A stretch of 64,000 nucleotides of DNA from Anaerosomatales bacterium (GCA_030019445.1 JASEEU010000002.1:281661-345660); one strand, 5' to 3'; shown: positions 43,833 to 53,299, numbered from the stretch's first letter. Program-made: numbers and translations. The notes: generated from the letters alone by a model not told the origin.

Positions 43833-45785
43833 GTGAGCGACGACATGTCGGCCTACAAAGACGTGTTCCTCTCAGAGAGCGCCGAGTACATCCAGTCGAT
43901 CACCGACGGGTTGCTGGCGCTCGAGTCCGACCCCCATGACCTCGAGCCCGTCGAGACGGTCTTCCGCGGCGCCCACAGCCTGAAGGGCATGTCCGCGGCG
44001 ATGGGCTATGAGCGCACCGCCGAGCTGACCCACAAGATGGAGAGCCTGATGGATACCGTCAGGCAGCGGGTCCAGCCGGTCGACTCGTCGCTCATCGACC
44101 TCATGTTGCGTGCCGTCGATGCCGTCAAGGAGCTCATCGCCGATGAGTCGGAAGGCGGCGCGGCCGTGGACGTCGCCGACGTGGTCGAGCAGCTCGTCGC
44201 CCGCGCGTCCGCGCCGACACCGCGGGACCCGTCCGCCTCCGTGGGGCAGCCGGCGGCTCCCGGACGGGCTGCGGGTGCGCACGATGAGGGTCTCGCGTAC
44301 GTGGTCACCATCGAGCTTGCCGAGGAGTGCGTCCTCAAGTCCGTTCGCGCGTACATGGCGATCAAGCGTCTCGGCCACATGGGCACGGTGGTGGAGACGC
44401 GGCCGAGCGCCCGTGAGATCGAGGACGAGCAGTTCGATCGCTCCTTCGAGGTCGTCCTCCAGACCCATGAGTCGCCCGAGGCGGTGGAGAAGGCGGTCGG
44501 CGCCGTCAGCGAGGTCGAGTCGGTGAAGGTCGCCGAGATGGAGGTCTCCGGCTCGCCGGCGTCTGCCGAGGAGACCCCGGCGCAGGCGAGCGTTCGCAAG
44601 GCCGTGCCCAAGCTGGCCGAGACGCAGACGGTTCGCATCTCGATCGGCCATCTCGACAACATGGTCAACCTCGTCGGCGAGCTCGTGATCATCCGCTCCC
44701 GCCTTGAGCGGATCGCGCGTGACATGGCGTCATCCGATCTCGCCGAGACGCTCTCGGCGCTCGAGCAGGTAAGCGGTGAGCTGCAGCACGAGGTCATGCA
44801 GACGCGCATGGTGCCCGTGGGGAACATCTTCAACCGCTTCCCCCGCATGGTGCGCGACCTCGCGCGCGATCTCGGCAAGGATGTGGGTTTCGAGATGCAG
44901 GGCCTCGATATCGAGCTCGATCGCACCGTGCTCGACGAGATCGGCGACCCCATCGTCCACCTGCTGCGCAACGCGATCGACCACGGCATCGAGGACCCGG
45001 CGACGCGCGAGGCGAGCGGGAAGGCGCCACGCGGCTGCGTGCGCCTCTCGGCCATGCGCGAGCGCGACCAGGTCCGTATCGTCGTCTCTGATGACGGCAA
45101 GGGCATGGACGCCGACACCATATTCAGCAAGGCCGTGGAGCGCGGCATCTGTACCGCCGATGAGCGTCAGGGCCTCTCGGAGTCGGACATCTTCATGTTC
45201 ACGTGCGCACCGGGGTTCTCCACCGCCGCATCGGCGACCAAGGTGTCGGGTCGCGGTGTCGGGATGGACGTCGTGAAGGGCAAGATCGAGTACCTCGGCG
45301 GCACGCTCACGATCCGATCGACGCCCGGCGAGGGGACCGAGATGTGGCTGACCCTGCCGCTCACCCTCGCCATCATCCAGGCGCTCCTGGTCTCCAGCGG
45401 CGAGCAGGTGTTCGCGCTGCCGCTGTCCGCCGTGTCGGAGGTCCTCGACCTGAGCGAGGTGCGGATCAAGACCGTCGACGGCAACCCGGTCGTCGTCCTG
45501 CGTGACGGCGCCGTCGCGCCGCTCGACCGCCTCGACGTGCTCGTCGGCGAGCCGGACGCGGAACATGGCGTGCCCGGCGCCGAGGACCAGGTCGTGCTCA
45601 TGGAGATCGGGGAAGACGTCCGGGCGCTGGCGGTGCGCGAGCTCCTCGGCAGACAGGAGATCGTCATCAAGCCGCTGTCGCCCCTGTTCAAGACCCTCGG
45701 CGGCCTGGGAGGAGCGACCGTGCTCGGCGACGGACGCGTCGCGCTCATCCTCGACCCCCGGACGCTGTTCACGATGGGAAGGTGA
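43833..45785 (+). CDS. cheA: Chemotaxis histidine kinase CheA
   Basis: This 650-residue protein has all usual domains. The HPt domain has the phosphorylated His in FRGAHSLKGMSAAMG near residue 47. A P2-like region covers about 150-240. The dimerisation domain contains TVRISIGHLDNMVNLVGELV, and the ATPase has LLRNAIDHGIEDP, VSDDGKGMD and SGRGVGMDVVKG. A CheW-like domain ends the protein. GTG 43833 lies three bases after cheB, behind GAGGAGG. Confidence 0.96.
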   Translation: MSDDMSAYKDVFLSESAEYIQSITDGLLALESDPHDLEPVETVFRGAHSLKGMSAAMGYERTAELTHKMESLMDTVRQRVQPVDSSLIDLMLRAVDAVKELIADESEGGAAVDVADVVEQLVARASAPTPRDPSASVGQPAAPGRAAGAHDEGLAYVVTIELAEECVLKSVRAYMAIKRLGHMGTVVETRPSAREIEDEQFDRSFEVVLQTHESPEAVEKAVGAVSEVESVKVAEMEVSGSPASAEETPAQASVRKAVPKLAETQTVRISIGHLDNMVNLVGELVIIRSRLERIARDMASSDLAETLSALEQVSGELQHEVMQTRMVPVGNIFNRFPRMVRDLARDLGKDVGFEMQGLDIELDRTVLDEIGDPIVHLLRNAIDHGIEDPATREASGKAPRGCVRLSAMRERDQVRIVVSDDGKGMDADTIFSKAVERGICTADERQGLSESDIFMFTCAPGFSTAASATKVSGRGVGMDVVKGKIEYLGGTLTIRSTPGEGTEMWLTLPLTLAIIQALLVSSGEQVFALPLSAVSEVLDLSEVRIKTVDGNPVVVLRDGAVAPLDRLDVLVGEPDAEHGVPGAEDQVVLMEIGEDVRALAVRELLGRQEIVIKPLSPLFKTLGGLGGATVLGDGRVALILDPRTLFTMGR

Positions 45786-45790
45786 CCCCC

Positions 45791-46402
45791 ATGCGACCCG
45801 ACGAGCTCTCCGCGCTCCAGGTAGACGCCTTGCGTGAGGTCGGCAGCATCGGTGCCGGGCACGCCGCCACCGCGCTGTCACAACTCGTTGGCAAGCCGGT
45901 CGACATCGACGTGCCCCGGATCGAGCTCCTGCCGGTGAGCGACGTCCCGCACGTGTTCGGCGGTCCCGAGCGGCTCGTCGGCGCCGTCCACGCGCGGCTC
46001 CTCGGGGACATCGGGGGCAGCGTCGTCTTCATCTCGGACCGCGAAGCGCTTCTCGGCCTGGTGGACCTCCTGCGCAGCAAGGAGCCCGGCAGCTCGAAGG
46101 CGCTCGACCATGACCGAGAGGGGCTCGCCGTCCACACGGCGACGATCCTGATCTCGGCGTATCTCGCCGCCGTGGCGCGCATGGCCGACCTGAACCTGCT
46201 GCCGTCCCAGCCGTCGTTCGCGTTCGACATGATGGGCGCGATCCTGGAGGTGGTCACCGCCGAGGTAGGACTGAAGGTCGATGTGGCGCTGCTCGTGCTC
46301 ACGCGCTTCAAGGTGGAGGACGAGACGACGGATGCGGCGCTGTTCTTCCTGCCGGATCCGGACAGTCTCGAGATCATCCTTGGTCGCCTTGGGATCGTCT
46401 GA
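45791..46402 (+). CDS. cheC: CheC-like protein with altered phosphatase motifs
   Basis: This 203-residue protein has the CheC fold sequence ALREVGSIGAGHAATALSQL near residue 12 and a second repeat with HTATILISAYLAAVARM near 115. CheC phosphatases use an E-x2-N pair in each repeat. Here the first reads E-V-G-S and the second H-T-A-T, so both Asn and one Glu are changed. It may regulate CheD rather than dephosphorylate CheY. ATG 45791 follows GGAAGG by eight bases; GTG 45782 is an alternative. Confidence 0.85.
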   Translation: MRPDELSALQVDALREVGSIGAGHAATALSQLVGKPVDIDVPRIELLPVSDVPHVFGGPERLVGAVHARLLGDIGGSVVFISDREALLGLVDLLRSKEPGSSKALDHDREGLAVHTATILISAYLAAVARMADLNLLPSQPSFAFDMMGAILEVVTAEVGLKVDVALLVLTRFKVEDETTDAALFFLPDPDSLEIILGRLGIV

Positions 46403-46406
46403 GTCG

Positions 46407-46928
46407 ATGATCGACAGCGCCAACAACGGGATGGCGGGCTTCGACATCGTCCGACCCGGCCTGATCATGGTCGCGACGGGCGAATATGCCATAGCCAGGC
46501 ACCCCGAGGTGCTCAGCACGGCGGCGCTCGGTTCGTGCGTCGGGATCACCATCTGGGACCCGTTCCGCCATGTCGGCGGCATGGCCCACGTGATGATGCC
46601 GACGCCATCCGATACGGCGGTCAAGGGGAACGTGAGCCGATTCGCTTCGATCGCGGTCCCCGAGATGGTGGAGCGACTGTCCACGGGCGGAGCGAGACAC
46701 CGGCTCGTCGCCAAGTTGTGCGGAGGCTCGGCGATGTTCAAGGGCGACTCGAAGCTCGCGAGCATCGGGGAGCGCAACGTCGAGGAAGCGCGTCACCAGC
46801 TTGCACTGTTGCGCGTGCCGGTTGTGGCCGAAGATACAGGTGGAAGCCACGCGCGCACCATCGAGCTGCGGCTCGACACTGGTATCGTGGTTGTGCGTAG
46901 CTACGCGTACGGCATCCGGGAGATCTGA
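46407..46928 (+). CDS. cheD: Chemoreceptor glutamine deamidase CheD
   Basis: This 173-residue protein has the CheD catalytic Cys in TAALGSCVGITIWDP near residue 37, His in GGMAHVMMPTP near 55 and a Thr/Ser region after. KLCGGSAMFKGDSK and ERNVEEARHQLALLRVPV complete the pattern. CheD deamidates receptor glutamines and binds CheC. The Cys and His are intact, unlike the CheC motifs. It starts four bases after cheC; the ribosome-binding site is weak. Confidence 0.94.
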   Translation: MIDSANNGMAGFDIVRPGLIMVATGEYAIARHPEVLSTAALGSCVGITIWDPFRHVGGMAHVMMPTPSDTAVKGNVSRFASIAVPEMVERLSTGGARHRLVAKLCGGSAMFKGDSKLASIGERNVEEARHQLALLRVPVVAEDTGGSHARTIELRLDTGIVVVRSYAYGIREI

Positions 46929-46951
46929 CCGGGCCCGAAGGAAGGCCGACG

Positions 46952-48442
46952 ATGGAGGAGATGGCCGCATCGGTCGCCACGGCGGCGAGCCGATCCGGAC
47001 AGGTGCATATCGCGATCGCGGGAGGTGGCCTACGGGCGACCTCCGTGCTCCGCCTGCTCGGCGACATCGAGCACCTCTCCGTCGTCGCGGTCTACGACGC
47101 CTCCCGCGCCGCACCGGCCGTCCGGCTCGCCGACGACCTCGGCATCTTCACCACCTCGGAGCTCTCAGAGCTCTCGCAGATACCCGAGCTCGACCTGATC
47201 CTCGACATGTCCGAGGAGCCCTCGGTCCGTCAGGCGCTCGAGGCGCAGCCCCCTGCCAACGTCGAGATCGTGGCCGGGTGCGGCGCCGAGCTCGTCTGGG
47301 ACCTGCTCGTCGCCAAGAAGCGCAGCGAGGAGCAGGAGAAGATATTCGTCGAGCTCCAGGTCGCGTATGACAAGATCCGCAGCCACGAGCGGCGACTCCA
47401 GTCGAGCAAGGAGGCGCTCGAGCAGGCCAACGACGAGCTCGAGAGCCGTCTGGCCGAGATCTTCTTCACGCATGAGTTCTTCAAGGCGCTCACGAGCTAC
47501 TCGTCGGTGGACGACGTGGCGAGCCTCATCGTCGACGGCGCCAACGGCATCCTCGGCGCGGAGATCTCCGCCGTCTACCTGTTCGCCCAGGAGGACTGGA
47601 CGCTGCGGTTGCGCGCGAGCCAGGGCCGGCCCGAGGAGGCGTTCCGGGCTGTCGTGCCGGTCTCGGAGACGTTGCTCGGCATGGCGTTCCGCGACGGCTT
47701 CGCGCAGGAGGCCGACGTCCCCTTCGGCGCCGAGTCGGCACGATGGTACACGGCCTCCGAGGAGATCCGCTCCCAGGTGGCGCTGCCACTGCGCTCCGGC
47801 GAGTCGATCATCGGCGTCCTGCTGATCGCCTCGGCGACCTACCGCGAACTGACCTCCGCCGAGAAGGAGCGTCTGCAGGTCATCGGCAACCAGTCGTCGC
47901 TCGCGCTGCAGAACGCGCTGCTCCACGAAGAGCTCGAACGGCTGTCGGTGACCGACCGTCTGACCGAGCTCTACAACCACGGCTACCTGCAGCAGCGTCT
48001 GGAGGAGGAGTTCGAGCGGGCCGCGCGGTTCGGGCACACGCTGTCGCTGATCATGCTCGACATCGATGACTTCAAGCAGTACAACGACCGCTACGGCCAC
48101 CCCAAGGGGGACAAGGTCCTGCAGGCGGTGAGCTCCATCATCCGGCAGAACCTCCGCGAGATCGACGTGGCGGCCCGGTACGGTGGCGAGGAGTTCGTGG
48201 TGGTGCTCCCTGAGACCGATGTCGCCGGAGCGCTCGCCGTCGCCGAACGCATCCGCAAGAGCATGTCGCAGCACCCCTTCCCGTCACATGAAGGCGCCGG
48301 GCCGGTGACCCAGACGATCTCCCTCGGCGTGGCGACCTATCCCATCCACGCCACCACGCCATCCCGGCTGATCGAGACTGCCGACAAGGCTATGTACGAG
48401 GCCAAGCGCTTCGGCAAGAACCAGGTCACGGTCGCCAGCTAG
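46952..48442 (+). CDS. Diguanylate cyclase with Rossmann-like and GAF domains
   Basis: This 496-residue protein begins with a nucleotide-binding-like Rossmann domain (VHIAIAGGGLRATSVLRLLG near residue 15, LDLILDMSEEPSVRQAL). A coiled coil spans about 130-170 and a GAF domain about 175-325. The GGDEF domain has DRLTELYNHGYLQQRL, ARYGGEEFVVVLPE near residue 412 and an RxxD inhibitory site (REID) five residues before GGEEF. It should make cyclic di-GMP under GAF or nucleotide control, with product inhibition. GAAGGAAGG precedes ATG 46952. It directly follows cheD. Confidence 0.92.
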   Translation: MEEMAASVATAASRSGQVHIAIAGGGLRATSVLRLLGDIEHLSVVAVYDASRAAPAVRLADDLGIFTTSELSELSQIPELDLILDMSEEPSVRQALEAQPPANVEIVAGCGAELVWDLLVAKKRSEEQEKIFVELQVAYDKIRSHERRLQSSKEALEQANDELESRLAEIFFTHEFFKALTSYSSVDDVASLIVDGANGILGAEISAVYLFAQEDWTLRLRASQGRPEEAFRAVVPVSETLLGMAFRDGFAQEADVPFGAESARWYTASEEIRSQVALPLRSGESIIGVLLIASATYRELTSAEKERLQVIGNQSSLALQNALLHEELERLSVTDRLTELYNHGYLQQRLEEEFERAARFGHTLSLIMLDIDDFKQYNDRYGHPKGDKVLQAVSSIIRQNLREIDVAARYGGEEFVVVLPETDVAGALAVAERIRKSMSQHPFPSHEGAGPVTQTISLGVATYPIHATTPSRLIETADKAMYEAKRFGKNQVTVAS

Positions 48443-48517
48443 CGAGCCACCCGCAGTGGTACGATGATTCCGGAAAGACGGGACTCATCGGACGCCGCTG
48501 CGGGGACGGAGGACGGT

Positions 48518-48856
48518 GTGAGTCTGGCCCGCGCGTTGGAGCGACTCTCTGCCGACAGCGCTACCGAGCTGGCGCTGCGTGACGTCCTCGTCCTCTTCTC
48601 CCGGCATGCGGATGAGTGGTTGACCGCCGAGGAGGTCGCCCGCAAGACCGGTCACGGCGGTGCCGCCATCGCTCCGCTGCTCGACGTGCTCGCCCGTTCG
48701 TACGTGCTAGACTTCGACGACGATGCGCCGCGGTACCGCTTCGGCGGCGACGTCGTCGTCTCCCTGGAGATCGACTCGTTCGTCCGGCACGTGCGTGCCC
48801 ATCGGGAACATATGGAGACGAACGTCGCGAAGTACCGGCAGCGGTTCGGCTCGTAG
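48518..48856 (+). CDS. Winged-helix-like protein of unknown function
   Basis: This 112-residue protein has a helix-turn-helix-like run DEWLTAEEVARKTGHGGAAI followed by APLLDVLARSYVLDF and a beta-hairpin-like YRFGGDVVV, the layout of a small winged helix. The C-terminus is helical and charged. GTG 48518 follows GGAGG by five bases; an upstream ATG at 48464 lacks a ribosome-binding site. It could be a transcriptional regulator. Confidence 0.7.
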   Translation: MSLARALERLSADSATELALRDVLVLFSRHADEWLTAEEVARKTGHGGAAIAPLLDVLARSYVLDFDDDAPRYRFGGDVVVSLEIDSFVRHVRAHREHMETNVAKYRQRFGS

Positions 48857-48872
48857 CTTCGGAGTGTGACTC

Positions 48873-49772
48873 GTGCTCAAGCCCATCAAGCGGGGCGATC
48901 GAGGCCCCGCCGTCGAGGACATCCAGAAACGCCTGCTCGCTCTCGGCCATGACCTGGGGCGCACCGGCGTCGACGGCGTCTTCCTCGGCGCCACCTACGA
49001 CGCGGTCCGTCGTTTCCAGACCGAGCACGGACTCTCGGAAGACGGGGAAGTGGGGCAGGAGACGTGGTCGGCGCTCGTGGATGCGACGTTCCGTCTCGGC
49101 GACCGCCTGCTCTACCTGAAGTACCCGTACCTGCACGGGGCGGATGTCCGCGTGCTCCAGGGCGCGCTCAACGCGCTCGGCTTCGCGTGCGGCGAGCCCG
49201 ACGGCATCTTCGGGGCGTACACCGAGCGTGCCGTGCGGGAGTTCCAGGCGAACATCGCGCAGCCGGCGGACGGCATCGCGGGTGACGAGACCGTTCGGGC
49301 GCTACAGCACCTGCGGCACGTCTGGCAGGACAAGGACCCGACCGCGCCGGTTGCGCTGCGCGTGGCGCCGGCGCGCGCTGCCGAGACGCTCGCGCGCATC
49401 CCCGTGGGCGTCGTGGCCCTCGATGAGACGACCGCCGATGTCGCGGAGCGCATCGCGAACCTCGCGTTCGCGACCGAACCGAGCGCGAAGGTCTCGGTGG
49501 GTTCGCCTGCCGAGAACGGCGTCACGCTCTACCTCGCCCCGGGCCCCGCCCGCGACTTCCGCCCCGAGCTCCCGCGCATCGCCACCGGCGGTGGCCCCGC
49601 GGCGACCGAGCCCCGTGTGCTCACCGCGCTGGCGACCGGGTCAGCCGAGGTCGTCATCGACCTCGAGGGGCTGTCGGCGCGCTCGGAGCCCGACCTGCAA
49701 CGCCTGGCGGTGGCCGTGCTCGACGCGGTGTGCGCCGCGCTGTCGCGGGATGGCGCCGCTGTGTTAGGATAG
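48873..49772 (+). CDS. Peptidoglycan-binding-like protein (two PG_binding_1 repeats)
   Basis: Of 299 residues, the first about 75 (RGDRGPAVEDIQKRLLALG, DGVFLGATYDAVRRFQTEHG) and the next about 75 (GADVRVLQGALNALGFACG, DGIFGAYTERAVREFQANI) are PG_binding_1 repeats. Residues about 165-299 are a domain I do not recognise; they recall a Rossmann-like amidase fold but lack visible metal ligands. No signal peptide is present, which is unusual for a wall protein. GTG 48873 is 16 bases after the winged-helix gene. Confidence 0.8.
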   Translation: MLKPIKRGDRGPAVEDIQKRLLALGHDLGRTGVDGVFLGATYDAVRRFQTEHGLSEDGEVGQETWSALVDATFRLGDRLLYLKYPYLHGADVRVLQGALNALGFACGEPDGIFGAYTERAVREFQANIAQPADGIAGDETVRALQHLRHVWQDKDPTAPVALRVAPARAAETLARIPVGVVALDETTADVAERIANLAFATEPSAKVSVGSPAENGVTLYLAPGPARDFRPELPRIATGGGPAATEPRVLTALATGSAEVVIDLEGLSARSEPDLQRLAVAVLDAVCAALSRDGAAVLG

Positions 49773-49815
49773 GGCGGTTCTGTCCCCTCGGCGCACCGCC
49801 GTGAAGGAGGAGTGC

Positions 49816-50832
49816 GTGCAGAAGAGCTGGACCACACGCATCGCAGCCGCCGTCGCGGCGCTCACGCTCGCGCTCTCGATCCCCGGCGCCGCACTCGGCG
49901 CACCCATCGACACGAAGCGCGCTGAAGCTGCTCGCGTCAAGGAGCAGGTGGACGAGCTCGACATGCAGGTCGAGATCGCCGCCGAGGACTACAACGAAGC
50001 CAACGCCGCGTACCAGGCGGTCAGCAAGCAGGTGGCCGAGAGCGAGGCGCGTCTCGCCGAACTCACGGCTCGCCAGGAGACCCTCCAGAACCATCTCGAC
50101 GTCCGCGTCGAGGGCATGTACCGGACCGGCCCGCTCGGCTTCCTCGAGATCCTCTTCAGCACCGCGTCCTTCGAGGAGTTCGCGACGACCTGGGACCTCC
50201 TGAACGACATGAACGAGCGCGACGCGACCACGGTCGCCGAGCTCAAGCGGCTGCGCATCGAGGTCGAGGCGACGCAGGCGCAGCTGCGGGAGCAGCAGGC
50301 CGAGGCCAAGGCGCAACGCGATGTCATGGCGAAGCGCAAGGCTGAGATCCAGGCCAAGCTCGACGAGCGCCAGCGCAAGCTCAGCGGACTGGAGTCCGAG
50401 ATCGCGGCGCTCAAGGCTGCCGAGGAGGCGGCTCGCCGCGCGGCTTACCGCGCTCCTGCGGGCGACTACGGGACGCCTTCGGGCGCCGCACACGGCGATG
50501 TCGTCGCGATCGCCAAGTCCAAACTGGGCGCGCCGTACCGCTGGGGCGCAGCGGGTCCGAACGCTTTCGATTGCAGCGGGTTCACCATGTGGGTGTACGG
50601 GCAGATCGGCATCTCGCTGCCGCACAGCTCCCGGGCGCAGATCGGCGTCGGCGAGCGCGTCAGCCGCGCGAACCTGCAACCCGGCGACCTCGTCTTCTTC
50701 GGTCTGAGCCGGATCCACCACGTCGGCATCTACGTCGGCGGCGGCATGTATATCCACGCGCCGCATACGGGCGATGTCGTGAAGATATCGAGCCTGAACC
50801 GCAGCGACTACGCGGGGGCCTGCCGGCCCTAG
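49816..50832 (+). CDS. Secreted NlpC/P60 endopeptidase with coiled coil
   Basis: This 338-residue protein has a signal peptide (AAAVAALTLALSIPGAALG, cleavage near residue 29) and a long coiled coil (about 30-220) of CwlO/RipA type. The C-terminal NlpC/P60 domain has the catalytic Cys in NAFDCSGFTMW near residue 256, His in HHVGIYVGGG and a third polar His in IHAPHTGD. It cuts wall peptides during growth or division. AAGGAGGAG precedes GTG 49816 by three bases. Confidence 0.93.
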   Translation: MQKSWTTRIAAAVAALTLALSIPGAALGAPIDTKRAEAARVKEQVDELDMQVEIAAEDYNEANAAYQAVSKQVAESEARLAELTARQETLQNHLDVRVEGMYRTGPLGFLEILFSTASFEEFATTWDLLNDMNERDATTVAELKRLRIEVEATQAQLREQQAEAKAQRDVMAKRKAEIQAKLDERQRKLSGLESEIAALKAAEEAARRAAYRAPAGDYGTPSGAAHGDVVAIAKSKLGAPYRWGAAGPNAFDCSGFTMWVYGQIGISLPHSSRAQIGVGERVSRANLQPGDLVFFGLSRIHHVGIYVGGGMYIHAPHTGDVVKISSLNRSDYAGACRP

Positions 50833-50894
50833 ACAGGGCTCGCGCCGCACGGCATCCTGAGTCCGGGGAGGGGCTCTCGTGAAGTGGGGGAAGG

Positions 50895-52097
50895 ATGGCT
50901 GCCGGACGCCTCTGGGCGCCGCTGTCCTCAGCTGACTACCGGAAGCTGTGGTTGGGGCAGCTTGTCTCGGTCATCGGAGACAAGGTCAATCAGATCGCGC
51001 TCGGCATCCTGGTATACCAGGTCACGGGCTCGATGCTTCAGATGGGCGTGATGCTCGCGGTCTCGACGCTGCCGGCCGCACTGTTCGGCCTGGTCGCCGG
51101 CGCGTTCGTCGATCGTTGGGACCGTCGTCGCACCATGATCATCGCCGACGTCCTGCGTGCCGGGCTCGTGCTGCTCGTGCCCGTGGTGGCCGAGGTCAGC
51201 ATCGGTGCGGCGTATGTCGTCGCCTTCGCTGTAGCGACCGTGTCCCTGTTCTTCGAGCCCGCTAAACTCTCCCTGATCCCTGACGTGGTCGGCGAAGAGC
51301 AGCTCATGGCGGCGAACTCGCTCGACAACGCGACCATGTCGGTAGCCGAGCTTGTCGGCCTGGCGTTCGCCGGAGGGCTGGTCGCCGCCGTCGGCTACCG
51401 GGTGGCCTTCTACTTCGATGCCGCGACGTATGGGGTGTCGGCCGCGTTCGTGCTGGCGATACGGCACCGTACCGTGCTTCCGCCGCTCGGGGAACGTGTG
51501 TCGAGCATCTGGGCGGATGTCCGGCGTGGGCTTGCGCACATCCGTGACGTTCCCGTGCTCAGGGAGCTCCTCACCGTCTACTCTGTGGCTTCGGTCGGGG
51601 TCACGGCATCCATCACCGTGATGTACCTGCTGGCGCTCGACCGCTTTCGGGCCGGCGCGGCTGGCCTCGCCGCGCTCGATGCGGCGGTCACCGTCGGGCT
51701 TCTGCTCGGCAGTGTGAGCGTCGGACGGACCGGAGCGGACGGCAGCGGGCGCAAGTTCCTCTTCGGCCTCGCGGCGTTCGCACTCGTGTTCGGCGCTACC
51801 GCGCTCGCGCCGGGGATCGTCGTCGCTATGGCGTTGCTGCTGGTCGCAGGCATCGCCAACATGTGGTTCATGGTGCCGAGCGTGACGCTGCTCCAGCGGG
51901 CGTCGCAGGGCGAGCTGCGGGGGCGCGTCTTCGCCGCGAAGGCGATGATCACGCGCATCGCCGGCGTCATCGGCTTCCTCGGCGCGGGCTACGCAGCCGA
52001 GCGGCTCGGCCTCGTCCCTACCATCGGCGCATTCGCGCTGCTGGTGCTCGCGAGCGCGCTCGCCGGGCTCGCCCGTCCCGCCCTGCGTGGGGCGTGA
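50895..52097 (+). CDS. MFS transporter
   Basis: This 400-residue protein has about twelve hydrophobic helices. The cytoplasmic loop GAFVDRWDRRRTMIIADVLR near residue 70 is the MFS A-motif equivalent of the enterobactin-exporter-like (MFS_3) group. WLGQLVSVIGDKVNQIALGI opens the first helix. Substrates are usually drugs, siderophores or metabolites; none can be assigned. ATG 50895 follows GGGGGAAGG by one or two bases. Confidence 0.88.
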   Translation: MAAGRLWAPLSSADYRKLWLGQLVSVIGDKVNQIALGILVYQVTGSMLQMGVMLAVSTLPAALFGLVAGAFVDRWDRRRTMIIADVLRAGLVLLVPVVAEVSIGAAYVVAFAVATVSLFFEPAKLSLIPDVVGEEQLMAANSLDNATMSVAELVGLAFAGGLVAAVGYRVAFYFDAATYGVSAAFVLAIRHRTVLPPLGERVSSIWADVRRGLAHIRDVPVLRELLTVYSVASVGVTASITVMYLLALDRFRAGAAGLAALDAAVTVGLLLGSVSVGRTGADGSGRKFLFGLAAFALVFGATALAPGIVVAMALLLVAGIANMWFMVPSVTLLQRASQGELRGRVFAAKAMITRIAGVIGFLGAGYAAERLGLVPTIGAFALLVLASALAGLARPALRGA

Positions 52098-52176
52098 CGC
52101 GCGCCCTACCGTGCGCGCGGTGCGGTGCGGTATCCTAGGCTGGTGCGCACGCGACGAGTCGTGACGGGTGGGGAAT

Positions 52177-53280
52177 ATGGCGGACATCGACGGCCTGCTC
52201 AAGCTCATGGCGGAACGGGGAAGCTCGGACCTCCACCTCAAGGTCGGCAGCCCCCCGGCGATCAGGCTCAACGGCAAGCTCGTCGTTCTGCGCGAGCTGC
52301 CCACGCTCACCCCTGAGGCCACCAAGAAGCTTGCCACCGGCATGATGGACGAGCGCCAACACCAGTCCTTCATCAATCACCGCGAGGTCGATTTCGCGTA
52401 CTCGGTCTCCGGCATCGGTCGATTTCGAGTCAACGTTTTCCACCAGCGGGGGAGCGTCGGTCTGACGCTGCGGCGGGTCTCGACGGACCGGGCCTCGATC
52501 GAGGACCTCGGGCTACCGCCGGTCGTCAGGCGGCTGGCCGATGAGCCGCGCGGTCTGGTGCTCGTGACCGGCACGGCCGGCTCAGGCAAGACCACCACGC
52601 TCGCCGCCATGATCGATCACATCAACCACACGCGTGAGGGGCACATCGTCACGATCGAGGACCCGATCGAGGTCCTCCACCAGGACGTGAAGTGCATCAT
52701 CAACCAGCGGGAGATCGGGATCGACACGGAGAGCTACGCCGACGCGCTGCGCCACGTCGTGCGCCAGGACCCCGATGTCGTGCTCATCGGTGAGATGCGC
52801 GACCACGAGACCGTCTCGGCGGCGCTCACCGCGGCCGAGATCGGCAACCTCGTACTCTCGACGCTGCATACGATCGACGCGACCGAGACGGTGAACCGCA
52901 TCATCGACTTCTTCCCGCCCTACCAGCAGAAGCAGGTCCGCCTGATGCTGGCGTCGACGCTCAAGGGCATCGTATCGCTACGACTGATCCCGTCGATCAA
53001 CGGCGGGCTCGTCCCGGCCGTCGAGGTGCTCGTGATGACCGGCACCGTGCGCGAGTACATCATCGACCCCGAGAAGACGTACATGATCCGCGACGCCATG
53101 GAAGATGGCGAGTACTACGGGATGCAGACGTTCGATCAGAGCCTGCTCACCCTGTACCAGCGCGGCCTGATCACCATGGACGACGCCACCGCGATGGCCG
53201 CCAACGCGCACGACTTCAAGATCAAGGTGCGCCAGCTCGGCGTCTCAGCGGAACAGGCTGCCGAGACAGGCATCTACTAG
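52177..53280 (+). CDS. pilT: Type IV pilus retraction ATPase (PilT)
   Basis: This 367-residue secretion-type ATPase has ERGSSDLHLKVGSPPAIRLNG at the N-terminus, Walker A TGTAGSGKTTTLAAM near residue 130, the Asp box around DPIEVLHQD, Walker B VVLIGEMRDHETV and the His box ILSTLHT-like LSTLHTIDATETV. The C-terminus lacks an obvious AIRNLIRE block. It powers pilus retraction. It stands apart from other pil genes but just downstream of the chemotaxis block. ATG 52177 follows GGTGGGG; GTG 52168 is an alternative. Confidence 0.9.
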   Translation: MADIDGLLKLMAERGSSDLHLKVGSPPAIRLNGKLVVLRELPTLTPEATKKLATGMMDERQHQSFINHREVDFAYSVSGIGRFRVNVFHQRGSVGLTLRRVSTDRASIEDLGLPPVVRRLADEPRGLVLVTGTAGSGKTTTLAAMIDHINHTREGHIVTIEDPIEVLHQDVKCIINQREIGIDTESYADALRHVVRQDPDVVLIGEMRDHETVSAALTAAEIGNLVLSTLHTIDATETVNRIIDFFPPYQQKQVRLMLASTLKGIVSLRLIPSINGGLVPAVEVLVMTGTVREYIIDPEKTYMIRDAMEDGEYYGMQTFDQSLLTLYQRGLITMDDATAMAANAHDFKIKVRQLGVSAEQAAETGIY

Positions 53281-53299
53281 CGCCCGGGTCTGCGAGCGC

